32,056 bases of DNA. Origin: Mycobacterium sp. (GTDB lineage Bacteria > Actinomycetota > Actinomycetes > Mycobacteriales > Mycobacteriaceae). Shown one piece after another: positions 11,012 to 20,122 of the stretch. Position numbers and translations under genes: made by a program. The notes under the pieces are model-generated. The model did not search any database. It saw nothing but the letters and a program-made list of their open reading frames with translations, and was not told where the DNA came from. Where the stretch lies: NCBI RefSeq assembly GCF_025965855.1, contig NZ_JAOPWB010000160.1:1-32056 (forward strand), read 5' to 3'. Position 1 is the first letter of the stretch. Each line of letters starts with the position of its first letter.

Positions 11012-13675
11012 TCAGTCGGTCTGATGGCGGCCATGAGGCTCGCTGCTCAGCGCCCGGCTTATCAGGTGGATGAGCTGGTCGCGATTGTTGATACCTAGCT
11101 TTGCGAAGACGCGGTAGAGGTGTCCCTCCACAGTCCGCACGGAGACCACCAACTTCTCGGCGATCTGGCGGTTGGACAAGCCGGCCGCAACCAGCGTCGC
11201 AATCTCGCGCTCCCGTCCGCTGAGCGGCAGCGGGCGCGCCGCCACCTTCATCGCCGGTGTACGCAATCCGCATTCGGTGGCCACCGAGCATGCCCAAGTC
11301 GACGACTCGAATCTGTTACTGCGGTTGTCTTTGCGGGCGTGTTCGCCGGCGGCCTGCGCCGCCGCATCGGCGGCGGGAGCCAATGCGCCCAGATCGGCGA
11401 ACTGGCGTGCCACGGCGTCGAGCAGGCCGGCGTCGTATGTGGCCAGGCCGCGGGCGTGGTTCGCGACCGCCTCCGCGAGGGGAGTATTCAGAACGCCGGC
11501 GAGGTCCTGCAGCCGCTCGGTGTGCGAACGACCGCCGAAGCGGACAGCCATATGCAGGGACCGCATCTCCACAGCATGCATGCCGGCTTCTCGCGCGATT
11601 TGTGCCGCTTGCACCGCATGAACCCGAGCGTCCGACGTTTCGCCCGCGGAAGCCCGCTGCCAGGCCCGGGCTAGCTCCAGCTCCGGCAAGAACACCGCGA
11701 CATGGCGTCCATACGCTTCCTCCGCGGTGCGCAAGGCGGCGAGGGCTGCCTCGCTGTTCCCCCGCGCCCCTTCCGCCTGAGCATGCCGGGCGGCCACCAG
11801 GACCAACCAAGGCAACGGAAAGCCTTGACTGAACACGCTTTCCGAATCTTTGAACGCAGCGCACGCGCCGGGCAGCTCCCCGCGCGCGAGTCGCACGAAA
11901 CCGAGCATCGCATGCACCATGGCTTTCGCTTGAGGCACACCCGCGGCCATCGCGGCGTAACGCTCGCAGACCCGCTCTGCCGCGGGAAAATCACCGGCGG
12001 CCGTCGCGCCCATAACCTCCGCCATCCCGATGCTGAAGCGTTGGAGCCCCATCCCGATCGCCGCCGCCTGCAACTCCGCCTCAGCTATCCGGCTCACTTC
12101 GTCGAATCGCCCGGCGACCGCAAATGCAATCGCGGTCGGGGCGGCCGCCCACACGGCTGCCAACGGTCCCAGGTCGGAATCACACAAGCTCGGCCCGTTC
12201 TTCATCGTCGCCGCCACGTCGCCACAGAAGAGCCCGATTGACACTTCTAGGGCGTCGGCGAGGCGACGACCGGCCGAGGACGCGACGCGACTCCGCACGT
12301 CGGCCAGCACGCCCAGGGCCGCTTCAATGCGGCCGCAAACCCAGAACAAGTTCGCCGCGCGCAGACAGCCCCACTGCGCTATCAACCATTCCGATGCACC
12401 CTCGACTTCGGTGTCGACAAGCGCGGCCTCGGCTTCGTCGCCGCGCCCCTGCCAACTAACTGCCTCGGCAAGCACAATCGCAGCCCGCATCCCGCCCCCG
12501 CGATCAACCGCGAACCTCGCCAGCTCCTCGCCGAGGGCGACGTTCGACATCGCCACCGCGTCCGCCGCCGCTGCGATGACCACATCGAGGTTTGGTGTCA
12601 GATCACTTCGAACCATCAGCCGGGCAAGTCGAATGCGACCACGCACATCCGGCACGCTCGCGCTCCGCCCCAACTCCTCGAGGTGGTTGCCGAACGCTTG
12701 CGCCAGGATGCCGTTGAGTTGCCGGGAGCGCACGATTCCGGCACGTCGGTTGGCCGCCTCGCGAAGGAGGGGATTACACAATCGCGCCAACGTATGCGAT
12801 CCGTCCGCAATCAACTGAATCAGCCCACGAAGCTCTAGATTTGCGGCTGCGTCGGCATCACAGATCTGGCGCAGGATTTCCCACTCCAGCAGCTCCGCGG
12901 TGGCCAAGACCTCAACAACCTCTAATTCTTCTGGCGCAAGGGATCGCAACCGAAACTCCAAAAGATCGTAGAGTTCGCGATCAGCGTGTAGCGGCCCTCT
13001 CAGTCGCCACCCCTCGCGCGCACGGACCAAGACACCGTCTTCAAGACTCGCGCTCAGCAGGCCCCGCAGCAGCAGAAGGTTTCCAGCGCTTCCCTCGTAC
13101 AACTCGTCGACCACTTGGGACTCGACCGATCCGCCCAGTACAGCGCGGGCCAGTACCGCGGTCTGCTCGCGCGTGAAAGGGTCGATATGGATTGTCAGCA
13201 ACATCCGCTCTTTCATCAGCGCAGTCACCGCGTCGACAGCCGGCTCGCCCGCCCTGATCGTCACAATCAAGCGCGCACTGCGGCTGGCCGCAAGCTGATT
13301 GACCAGTGTCGCGGACAACGAATCGAGTAACTGCGCGTCATCGACGACGACCACCAAATTTTCGTCCTGACTTAACGTTTTTTGCGCAGCGGCCAGCATG
13401 ATGGCCGGTTCATGGGCCGCGTGTATCGTCACCGCGCGGGAAAACGCGCCGAGCGGCACGGCGCGGCCCGTATGAGTGCCCAGCGCGAAACGAACAGTCC
13501 GCCCGGCAGACTCAGCCGCCTTTGCCAGCATGCGAGCCAGCGTCGACTTGCCCACCCCGCTGTCGCCGACCAACGCGACGCCTTGAAACTCGCCATCGTT
13601 GAGCGCCGCCAGCGCCCGGCGGAATTGCACCTCCCGCGCCACTACGGGCCACGCCCCGCCATTTTCCCTCTGCAC
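11012..13675 (-). CDS. LAL-type transcriptional regulator 2 (AAA ATPase + LuxR HTH)
   Basis: The 887-residue protein is colinear with regulators 1 and 3 over its whole length. Walker A is GDSGVGKS at 37-44, Walker B LVVVVDD at 107-113, and a LuxR HTH covers roughly residues 813-870 (SGREREIATLVAAGLSNRQI, then RTVEGHLYRVF). The start is GTG at 13675 after GGAGGTAC, the context common to this family here. No copy of the island promoter element was found directly upstream. The gene lies 86 nt after the truncated regulator remnant and may be expressed from a promoter inside or before that remnant. It likely binds the same half-sites as its paralogs, given the nearly identical recognition region, though which paralog controls which promoter cannot be told. 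Confidence 0.9.
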   Translation of the reverse strand: MQRENGGAWPVVAREVQFRRALAALNDGEFQGVALVGDSGVGKSTLARMLAKAAESAGRTVRFALGTHTGRAVPLGAFSRAVTIHAAHEPAIMLAAAQKTLSQDENLVVVVDDAQLLDSLSATLVNQLAASRSARLIVTIRAGEPAVDAVTALMKERMLLTIHIDPFTREQTAVLARAVLGGSVESQVVDELYEGSAGNLLLLRGLLSASLEDGVLVRAREGWRLRGPLHADRELYDLLEFRLRSLAPEELEVVEVLATAELLEWEILRQICDADAAANLELRGLIQLIADGSHTLARLCNPLLREAANRRAGIVRSRQLNGILAQAFGNHLEELGRSASVPDVRGRIRLARLMVRSDLTPNLDVVIAAAADAVAMSNVALGEELARFAVDRGGGMRAAIVLAEAVSWQGRGDEAEAALVDTEVEGASEWLIAQWGCLRAANLFWVCGRIEAALGVLADVRSRVASSAGRRLADALEVSIGLFCGDVAATMKNGPSLCDSDLGPLAAVWAAAPTAIAFAVAGRFDEVSRIAEAELQAAAIGMGLQRFSIGMAEVMGATAAGDFPAAERVCERYAAMAAGVPQAKAMVHAMLGFVRLARGELPGACAAFKDSESVFSQGFPLPWLVLVAARHAQAEGARGNSEAALAALRTAEEAYGRHVAVFLPELELARAWQRASAGETSDARVHAVQAAQIAREAGMHAVEMRSLHMAVRFGGRSHTERLQDLAGVLNTPLAEAVANHARGLATYDAGLLDAVARQFADLGALAPAADAAAQAAGEHARKDNRSNRFESSTWACSVATECGLRTPAMKVAARPLPLSGREREIATLVAAGLSNRQIAEKLVVSVRTVEGHLYRVFAKLGINNRDQLIHLISRALSSEPHGRHQTD

Positions 13676-13761
13676 CGAACGATGTACCTCCAGGTCTTAA
13701 CGAGGTTGCATCAGGCGCCTTGCGTTTCAAGAGTTTTGTCGAGCTTCGCCCGGGTGAAGCC

Positions 13762-14703
13762 CTACATCCCAGCGGAGCCGGCGACCGTCATCGGCAAGTG
13801 AGACTGGTCAAATAGGTTGGCCGCCGCGCACCCCTGGTACATGTATTTCCTCCTGAATCGCCGCCATCTGCCATGGCCGAACGCGTGCTTCCCGTGAGCG
13901 GCGTTCCCTAGACCAAGTCTGTGCCTATTGCGCTGCCACGCCGCACGCGCCACGGCGTCGGGCGGCAACTTCGCGAGAAAATCGGCGGCGGATGTCCCCG
14001 TCGAGCGTGATGGGTGCGCGCTTTGGGCGGTCTCGATGGCTGTCATGCCTGTACCTGCTCCGCTCTCCCGGCCTGCGTCCAACAGGCCGCGAATCATCAG
14101 CGGATTGCCGGCGCTCCGCAGCTGTAACTCGTCGACGAGCAGGGCGTCCGCGGCGTCGCCGAGCGTCGTTCGAATAAGTTCTGCCGTCTGCTCCCAAGTG
14201 AAGGCGTTAACACGCAGGCGAAGCAACAGTCCCTCATCGCACAGTGCGGTCACAGAATCCGGCACGGGGTCACCGGCGCGAACCGTCACGATCAGTCGCG
14301 AAGTATGTTGGGCTGCAATCCGATACACCAAGTCAGCCGACAGCGGATCGAGCCACTGGGCATCGTCGACGACGAGTACCAGATTCTCTTCCTGTTGCAC
14401 GGCCTTTTCTGCGATGGCCAGCATCTGGGCCGGTTCATGTGCCGTGTCGAGGTCCAGCAGCCAGTAGAAGGCGCCCAACGGCACCGCTTTTCCGGTCTCG
14501 GTGCCGCGAGCCTGCCGTACCGTTAGCCCGCGCGACGTGAGATCGTCGGCCAGGGCCCGGACAAGGGTCGATTTCCCGGTCCCGGAGTCGCCCACCAAAA
14601 GGACACCTTGCAATTCAGCGTTGTCTTCGAGCGCTACCAACGCTTGGACCACCTCGTCGTCACGGCCCACAAAAGGCCACGCCGACCCGCTAAACGCCTG
14701 CAC
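13762..14703 (-). pseudogene. Truncated LAL-type regulator (ATPase part only)
   Basis: This frame encodes only the N-terminal NTPase of a more distant LAL paralog: Walker A GDSGTGKS, Walker B LVLVVDDAQWLD, and the following region to about residue 225 (RSAGNPLMIRGLL). Homology then ends and some 85 residues of unrelated, arginine-rich sequence follow to the stop. The complete paralogs have about 900 residues and a C-terminal HTH, which is absent here. GTG at 14703 with GGAGG upstream mirrors the paralog starts; an in-frame GTG at 14727 is also possible. Near its 3' end an ATG at 13842 sits behind a perfect AGGAGG, which could be the beheaded start of another lost gene (26 codons, beginning MYQGCAAANLF). 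It is probably not functional as a DNA-binding regulator. Confidence 0.75.
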
Positions 14704-14727
14704 TGGACCCCATTCCTCCCGAGCCAC

Positions 14728-15364
14728 CTATATAGAAATATAGCGGGGCGCCCCCCCTCCGGCAAATAAATTTGAGAACTCATTAATTAACGGATGGGTC
14801 AGCAATATAGTAATTTATCAGTGGATTTCGTAGAATTCGTCAGGTTGCCCAAGAAGGAGCCAGCAACCAAAAGCAGTCGGCAGGTGGGCCTGCACGACTT
14901 CGCACTCCGGCTACGCGCCGACCGCGATTCAACCGTGGTGCCATAAGCATACTATGGGTATTACTAAACGTGCTAGTCGTCAGATGGAACAGGTTCCTCA
15001 GCTGAACTGCAACCTTCGGAATGTTCTTGGACTAATGTGCAATTGTTCGGTTGGAAATTTCGGCGCAGAACCCGGGGGCCGCTGGCATCGAGCCGAAGCG
15101 TTGCTGGGCCCCTGGTGCGCCGAGAATCCCCTCCCACGGTTCCCCCGGCTGGGACGGTTGCCTATCCGGTTGCAGATCCACCCCGAGTGGCAGGCCAGAA
15201 AGTGGTCGCCACCCGTCGGCGCCCTGCGCCTTGGCCGCCACACCGCAGCCTAGAGGCGGGCTGAACATGAAGTGAGGCAAAGCTTTCTGATCTACTTCTG
15301 GCCGGCTTCCTCGATGGGGAGCAAAGCGACTATGGCCAGTATTCGTTCATCGGCTATTCCTCGC
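14728..15364 (-). other. Non-coding stretch with an AT-rich patch
   Basis: No convincing gene is seen. Bases 14728-14835 are markedly AT-rich for this genome and include TATATT and TATATAG just above the truncated regulator, so a promoter for it is possible. A plus-strand bit near 15287-15350 reads sensibly for about 25 codons (KLSDLLLAGFLDGEQSDYGQ) but is bounded by stops and matches nothing I recognise. The island promoter element was looked for here and not found. Confidence 0.4.
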
Positions 15365-15367
15365 GGC

Positions 15368-15641
15368 CACGCTGCCGACGATCTTGAACTCGCCAGCATT
15401 CCAAACGCAGCGCTCCGCCATCTTCATCACTTGGGACGAGGACTACAACAACCTCTACCTAGGCAACGGCAACGAGGGCAATCACGTCCCCATGATCGTG
15501 ATCCCCTCGCCGAACTCCGGGATGCGGCAAGGCCACTTCGTCGCCGTCAACTCGAACAACCACTACAGCTTGCTGCGCACCATCGAAAACTCCCTGGGGC
15601 TGCCGCCGCTCACCAACAATGACAAGTTCGCCCAAGCCTAA
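15368..15641 (+). pseudogene. 3' fragment of a phosphoesterase/alkaline phosphatase-family gene
   Basis: Reading from about 15368, the frame gives the C-terminal quarter of the secreted phosphoesterase (AcpA-like) family: SAIFITWDED, then GNEGNHVPMIVIPSP, NHYSLLRTIE and LGLPPLTNNDKFAQ. The N-terminal three quarters, with metal-binding residues and signal peptide, are missing. The stop TAA at 15639-15641 abuts the mshC fragment directly. This is the only plus-strand coding remnant in the island, and it has no start of its own beyond an internal ATG at 15384. It is a broken relic. Confidence 0.75.
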
Positions 15642-15851
15642 CCATCGAGTGCTGCAATGGCTTTCGGAGTATCGAGGTCGTCGGCCAAATATCGGCACAC
15701 TCGGGCGATGACGTCGGTGGCGTCCGGGCCGGCGGGCAGGGCGGTCGCGGTGCGCCAGCGCTGCAGCCGGGCGGCAGCCTCGTCGAGCACCTGCTGGCTC
15801 CAAAACCGGTCCGCGCGATAGTGCCCCGCCAGCAGACCCAGCCGGATGGCC
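15640..15851 (-). pseudogene. Fragment of mshC (3' part), diverged duplicate
   Basis: These 212 bases align without gaps to 25578-25789 inside the intact mshC. I count about 25 mismatches, roughly 88% identity. The encoded piece runs from [18 protein letters not shown] to [14 protein letters not shown], then stops. It is fused at its 5' side to a short-chain dehydrogenase fragment and at its 3' side to the phosphoesterase relic. Several residues ([19 protein letters not shown]) look closer to my memory of M. tuberculosis MshC than to the resident protein. Confidence 0.85.
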
Positions 15852-16112
15852 CGAGCCCACACTGACGGCGCGATGTGCCACCTCCAACCGCAACGCGTTG
15901 GCGAGGATCTCGATGCCGGCCTTCGACGCGTTGTACGGCGCCAGCCCCGGAGCCGCCGCGTACGCCGCCAGCGAGGACACGATCAGCACGTAGCCCCGGC
16001 GCTTGATCACAGCCGGCAGCGTGGCCCGCAGGGTGTGGAAGACGCCGCACTCGGACGCTCCACCAGCGCCCGCACAGAGGCCTTGGACAAGCGGTAGGAC
16101 GCGTCGTAAACC
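15852..16112 (-). pseudogene. Short-chain dehydrogenase fragment(s)
   Basis: From about 16048 down to 15852 the frame reads [29 protein letters not shown], then YNASKAG with the YxxxK catalytic pair, and [14 protein letters not shown]. This is the middle of a short-chain dehydrogenase resembling the gene that follows mshC in M. tuberculosis (Rv2129c). Both ends are missing. Just upstream (about 16062-16112), in another frame, YDASYRLSKASVRALVE looks like a second SDR scrap. The frame runs directly into the mshC fragment, so this is a recombination product and not a gene. Confidence 0.7.
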
Positions 16113-16228
16113 TAGAGCTGAGGGTACTATTCGTGAAAGCGGCTTCCCAACCCCGCTATCTAACAACCTTTTTCACCCCGCGATCCGGGCGGGGACGCGA
16201 ACGCTGCTTGGATCCGATTGGGACGCCC

Positions 16229-16486
16229 CTAAGGCAACCACTCGCCAACGCCGCCATGGCCAGTACATGCACCGATGCGGTGTTGGTCGAATGAGTAGTC
16301 GCCATCTCTACACAACGCGCGGGCGCCCGGCGGTGGTGTGGGCGCCGTCGTTGCGCGAGGGACGCAAGTGTGGTCGAGCCAATCTGAGTACTGCCCCGTT
16401 GGGCACGGTGCCGAGTTGGCCGGTGATGCCGAACCAGCGACGGCCGTCGCGATCGCCGCTGCGACGAGAGTTGCACGGAAAAGCAT
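16229..16486 (-). CDS. Small secreted DUF3761-domain protein
   Basis: The 85-residue protein starts with a hydrophobic signal peptide (LFRATLVAAAIATAVAGSAS), with likely cleavage near the following ANSA. The mature part ends in a DUF3761 motif, CRDGDYSFDQHRIGACTGHG, with conserved cysteines; a CPTGQYSDW-type segment precedes it. AAAGGGG lies 8 nt before the ATG. The gene starts 37 nt after the mmpL stop on the same strand, so it may share the mmpL transcript. The domain's function is unknown. It is likely exported to the cell envelope or medium. Confidence 0.75.
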   Translation of the reverse strand: MLFRATLVAAAIATAVAGSASPANSAPCPTGQYSDWLDHTCVPRATTAPTPPPGARALCRDGDYSFDQHRIGACTGHGGVGEWLP

Positions 16487-16523
16487 GTGCGCAGCCCCTT
16501 TCGATGTGTGACAGATGGCTGAA

Positions 16524-19500
16524 TCACCTCAACTGCCCACCAATTAGTTCGGGTAGGCACGACGGTGCCGGCAGGCGGTCCTCCCGCCTATGCAAGCCTA
16601 CGTAGATCGACCGCTCCCCCACATTGGGCTGGGCCGACCAGTACGGGTGCGCATTGGAAATCCCGGTCTGCGCATCGGTGTGCAGGCATGCGTGGTCTAA
16701 ATCGACGCGGGGCTCCCGCGGCACCGCCGCGTACGGTGCCAGTTGGCGCAACCGGCGAACCTCATGGGCGAGGTCGGTTGGGGGCATCATGATGCACTCG
16801 CGGACGTTGGCGCCATCCACCTGGAAGGTCACTCCGCCCAACCCATTGACCCAGGCTGTGGGCACGGATCTACCGTTGGGCGCAACGGGTTCCGGCGTGG
16901 TTTGGTGAACTTCAGGCGCCGGCACGGGTTCGGCTTGCTCAATCGCAAGTGACTGCGGCCGTGGCCGTCCCCATAGGATCGGCCACCAGTTCGCCTGCCC
17001 GACTAGTACGGCCAGCGCCGGCACCGTGATGGTTCGCACCACGAAGGTGTCCAGTAATAGCCCGGCTCCGATGACCAGACCGGCCTGAACCAGGCCGGTT
17101 ATGTCGCCGTAGAGCAGGCCGAACATTGAGGCGGCGAAAATGACGCCGGCCGAAGTGATTACGCCTCCAGTTGAGCCCACGGTGCGGATGATGCCGGAGC
17201 GTATGCCATGTTGCGCGGACTCGTCGCGGATCTCGGAGATGAGCAGCATGTTGTAATCCGCACCCACGGCGACCAATACGATGAAAGCCATACCGGGAAC
17301 ACTCCAGGAGAATTCCTGACCACATATGAACTGGAACACGATCACGCCGATGCCGAGTGCCGACAAGTAGGAGATCGCTACCGAGCAGATGAGGTATATA
17401 GGTGCAATCAGTGCGCGCAGCATGGCAATCAAGATCAGCAGGACAACCACCATGGTCGCGAGGATGATGAATTTGAGATCGTCGTCGTAGTAGTCGCGCA
17501 GGTCCCGATTCGCGGCGGGGAACCCCACCATCGAAATCGACGCATCCGCCAGTGCGGTATTCGGTTGAGCCCCCCGAGCGGTGTCGGTGATCGAATTGAC
17601 CTGGTCCATAGCAGCGGTGCTGAAGGGATGCAGTGCCGTTTGGATCAAGTACCGCACCGCGTGCCCGTCGGGCGACACGAAAACCGTGGCCGCTTTCTTA
17701 AAATCGTTGCCGGTCAATACTTCCGGGGGGATGTAGAAACCACCCATCGTCGGATTCGACGCCGCGTCATGCCTCAAGGCCAACAGGAACGCCGACGCCT
17801 CGTGGAGTCCCGCGCCGATCCGCCTGGTCTGATCGACCAGGCGCTGCACACCATCGGCCAATCGTTGGCCTCCGGCGGCGAGGGCGTCGGCGCCTTGTTG
17901 CATGGAGGCCAGCTGTACCCGCGCACTGGCAGGACTGTCGACGCCGAGCGATTGTAGGCCGTCGGTGGCGTTCCTCAGCGTTTGGGGCAAGCCGTTCGCT
18001 GTCGACTGGATAGCCTGCGTCTCCGGCGTCGACGGCAGCTCTCGAGCGAGCTGCGCGATCTCGTCGAGTGTTCCGTTGTGTGCGAGCTGCTGCAACTGAA
18101 CACGGGAATTCTCGATGCGCGGATCGTTGATAGCGTCGACCGCATTCGTGGCACTGTAAACGGCCTGGCCGACTCTGTTGCGTACGTTGGTGAGGGTGGC
18201 GGCCAAACTGTTGGCGCCATCGGATAGCCGGTCGAGGTCGCTGCTGCTGTCGGTGATCACATTGGACGCGTCCTGCAGCTTGCTGCCGACTTCGCCCGCC
18301 TGATACGCCACGCTGGCCTGTTCCGGTGGTTGGCCGGTCGGCCGGGTGATCCCCCGAACCGTCGCGATATCGGGCAGTTGGCTTACCCGCCGTGCCATCT
18401 GCTCCAAGTCGGCGAGACCCTTAGGAGTCGCCAAGTCCTGTGGCGACTGGATCAACAGATACTGCGGAACGGTCGAACTCAGCGGGAAATGCCCGCCCAG
18501 CGCCGCGTACCCGCGGTTACTCTCGACGGAATCCGGCAAGGTCTTGCTTTGGTCCCAATTGAACCGGACCAGCGTCCCGCAGCCGGCCAGCACGGCAAGC
18601 ACGATCAGGCTGGCAAGCAGATGGGCGGTGGGCCGCTGCACAATCCGGATCCCGGTGCGCCGCCAGAACCGAGTAGTGAGGTCGCGTCTCGGCGCTACCC
18701 AGCGCCGTCGCCCGGCAAGCACCAGGATGGCCGGCAGCAGCGTCATGGCGGCGAGAAAAGCGACACTGATCGATATCGCCAGCGCCGGCCCGCTTGTCGA
18801 GAGCATGCTCAATCGGGCGAAGGTCATGCACAGGAACGTGACAGCCACGGTGGCCGCAGATGCGGTGATGACTTTGCCGATCGACATCAACGCGCCGCGC
18901 ACGGCTTCATCGGAATCCACCCCGCGCCGCAGGTAGTCGTGATAACGGCTGATGATGAACACGGCGTAATCCGTTCCGGCGCCGGCCATCATCGCGGTCA
19001 TGAAGACGATGGTCGGTTCGGAAACGCCCAGGCCGAGTGTCGCGAGTTCGGCCACTATCCGTTGTGCGGCCGTCAGCGAAATGCCGATCGTCAGCAACGG
19101 CAGGGCCATGGCGACCGGATTTCGGTAGACGAGCAGCAGTATGGCGAGCACCATCACCGCGGTCGCGATCTCGATGACATGCAAATCTCGTTCGCCGATG
19201 TCGGCGAGATCCGAGAGGGTCGCCGCAGGCCCGGTCAGGTTCGCGGTCAGTGTGGATCCCGCCGTGGTTTGTTTGATGGTGTCGGCGACCCGCGCATAAG
19301 CGTCGAAGGCCTGAGGTGTACCCAACCCGCCTGCCAGGCCGATCGGCAGGAACCAGGCCTTGTGATCCTCGCTAGTCATAACCTCGCGCAGGGGTGGTGC
19401 GCTGAGAAAGTCCTGGAACATCACGACGTCCCGGGTGTCCTGACGCAGCTTGTCGACCACGGCGCGGTAGACGTCCTCGTCGGCGGGTCCGAGTCCCTGG

Positions 19501-19763
19501 TCGTTGGTCAGAACCGCCAACACCAGATTGTCCGACCCCGATTCGTGAAACGCCTCTTTCATCTGTCGAGCCGCGACCATCGCCGGCGCGTCGGCCGGCA
19601 CCATCTCGACCGGATGTTCGCGGACCATCTGCTTCAGTGGTGGGAACGCCAAGACCAGGGCAACCGCCAGCGCGACCCACGCTCCTATGATGAGGACCGG
19701 CCAGCGCACCACAACGCTACCGAGCCTATGGAATACGCCCCTGGCTTGAGGTGAGGCGCCCAT
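16524..19763 (-). CDS. MmpL-family RND lipid/metabolite transporter
   Basis: The protein has about 1079 residues and the mycobacterial MmpL plan: a first membrane helix near residues 22-42, a large periplasmic loop, a bundle of helices, then the same again. The two proton-relay motifs are present as GTDYAVF (264-270) and GADYNML (835-841). The second periplasmic domain is long and rich in coiled-coil-like repeats around residues 480-640. A cytosolic tail of about 145 residues follows the last helix after residue 935. Such transporters move lipids, glycolipids or siderophores across the inner membrane. No mmpS gene stands beside it, unlike MmpL4/5-type loci. ATG at 19763 is chosen; a GTG one codon earlier is possible. 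A copy of the island promoter lies 286 nt upstream, so it probably exports the island's product. Confidence 0.93.
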   Translation of the reverse strand: MGASPQARGVFHRLGSVVVRWPVLIIGAWVALAVALVLAFPPLKQMVREHPVEMVPADAPAMVAARQMKEAFHESGSDNLVLAVLTNDQGLGPADEDVYRAVVDKLRQDTRDVVMFQDFLSAPPLREVMTSEDHKAWFLPIGLAGGLGTPQAFDAYARVADTIKQTTAGSTLTANLTGPAATLSDLADIGERDLHVIEIATAVMVLAILLLVYRNPVAMALPLLTIGISLTAAQRIVAELATLGLGVSEPTIVFMTAMMAGAGTDYAVFIISRYHDYLRRGVDSDEAVRGALMSIGKVITASAATVAVTFLCMTFARLSMLSTSGPALAISISVAFLAAMTLLPAILVLAGRRRWVAPRRDLTTRFWRRTGIRIVQRPTAHLLASLIVLAVLAGCGTLVRFNWDQSKTLPDSVESNRGYAALGGHFPLSSTVPQYLLIQSPQDLATPKGLADLEQMARRVSQLPDIATVRGITRPTGQPPEQASVAYQAGEVGSKLQDASNVITDSSSDLDRLSDGANSLAATLTNVRNRVGQAVYSATNAVDAINDPRIENSRVQLQQLAHNGTLDEIAQLARELPSTPETQAIQSTANGLPQTLRNATDGLQSLGVDSPASARVQLASMQQGADALAAGGQRLADGVQRLVDQTRRIGAGLHEASAFLLALRHDAASNPTMGGFYIPPEVLTGNDFKKAATVFVSPDGHAVRYLIQTALHPFSTAAMDQVNSITDTARGAQPNTALADASISMVGFPAANRDLRDYYDDDLKFIILATMVVVLLILIAMLRALIAPIYLICSVAISYLSALGIGVIVFQFICGQEFSWSVPGMAFIVLVAVGADYNMLLISEIRDESAQHGIRSGIIRTVGSTGGVITSAGVIFAASMFGLLYGDITGLVQAGLVIGAGLLLDTFVVRTITVPALAVLVGQANWWPILWGRPRPQSLAIEQAEPVPAPEVHQTTPEPVAPNGRSVPTAWVNGLGGVTFQVDGANVRECIMMPPTDLAHEVRRLRQLAPYAAVPREPRVDLDHACLHTDAQTGISNAHPYWSAQPNVGERSIYVGLHRREDRLPAPSCLPELIGGQLR

Positions 19764-19956
19764 CACGTCTGTCCGCTGAGGCTTCTTAGGCAGACCTCAA
19801 TAAGGCGGTGCCCGCGCCTCAGTGGAAGTTGAGCCATTGCGGAACCATCACGTCCCGTTTGGCTCGGGATCAGGTTCCGCCTGTAACGGCGTCGTACCCA
19901 CGAGTGGGGTGTTTCGTGTCTTTTGCCGAGGCCCTCTGCGGCCCGCCCGGCCGCGT

Positions 19957-20092
19957 CGTCGACTGGGTGTCATGCGCGCGAGGCTATGGCCGCGTGAGAG
20001 GGTGTACGCAGGTTTAACACAAAACGTCGACTGGGTGTCATGTGCGGGAGCCTATGGGCGCGTGAGCCGGTGTCGGCAGGTTTAACTCAAGT
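19957..20092. repeat. 68-bp tandem direct repeat upstream of mmpL
   Basis: Two adjoining 68-bp units (19957-20024 and 20025-20092) both begin CGTCGACTGGGTGTCATG. They differ at about 11 positions by eye. Each contains a TANNNT hexamer and an ATG 7 nt below it, but only the second is followed by recognisable activator half-sites. It looks like a duplicated core promoter. Confidence 0.85.
19970..20041 (-). CDS. Very short leader ORF upstream of mmpL (23 aa)
   Basis: The ATG at 20041 lies exactly 7 nt below the TAGGCT hexamer of promoter copy C. The frame begins MTPSRRF and stops after 23 codons. Its TGA overlaps another ATG (19973) as ATGA, from which a 41-codon frame beginning MTPSRRR runs to about 19848. 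Both starts come from the 68-bp duplication. Translation is uncertain. Confidence 0.25.
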   Translation of the reverse strand: MTPSRRFVLNLRTPSHAAIASRA

Positions 20093-20122
20093 AGAGTAGC
20101 GGGCGCGCCTAGATAGCGTAGA
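20049..20122 (-). promoter_or_regulatory. Island promoter element, copy C (drives mmpL)
   Basis: Plus-strand half-sites are AGAGTAGC (20093-20100) and a weaker AGCGTAGA (20115-20122), 22 bp apart. The minus-strand hexamer TAGGCT is at 20049-20054, with 39 bp to the proximal half-site and 7 nt to ATG. This is the most degenerate of the five copies in its distal half-site. Confidence 0.6.

Noticed and set aside
16176..16194. CCCCGC/GCGGGG hairpin as terminator of the DUF3761 gene
   Set aside because: The stem is only 6 bp and no U-tract follows on the minus strand, so it is not listed as a terminator.
18330..19754. 474-codon plus-strand open frame opposite mmpL
   Set aside because: The minus-strand frame has clear MmpL motifs over its whole length. 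The plus-strand translation is rich in R, G, H and Q with no motif, a usual mirror effect of high GC.
19957..20092. CRISPR-like array
   Set aside because: There are only two adjoining units and no spacers; it is a simple tandem duplication of promoter DNA.
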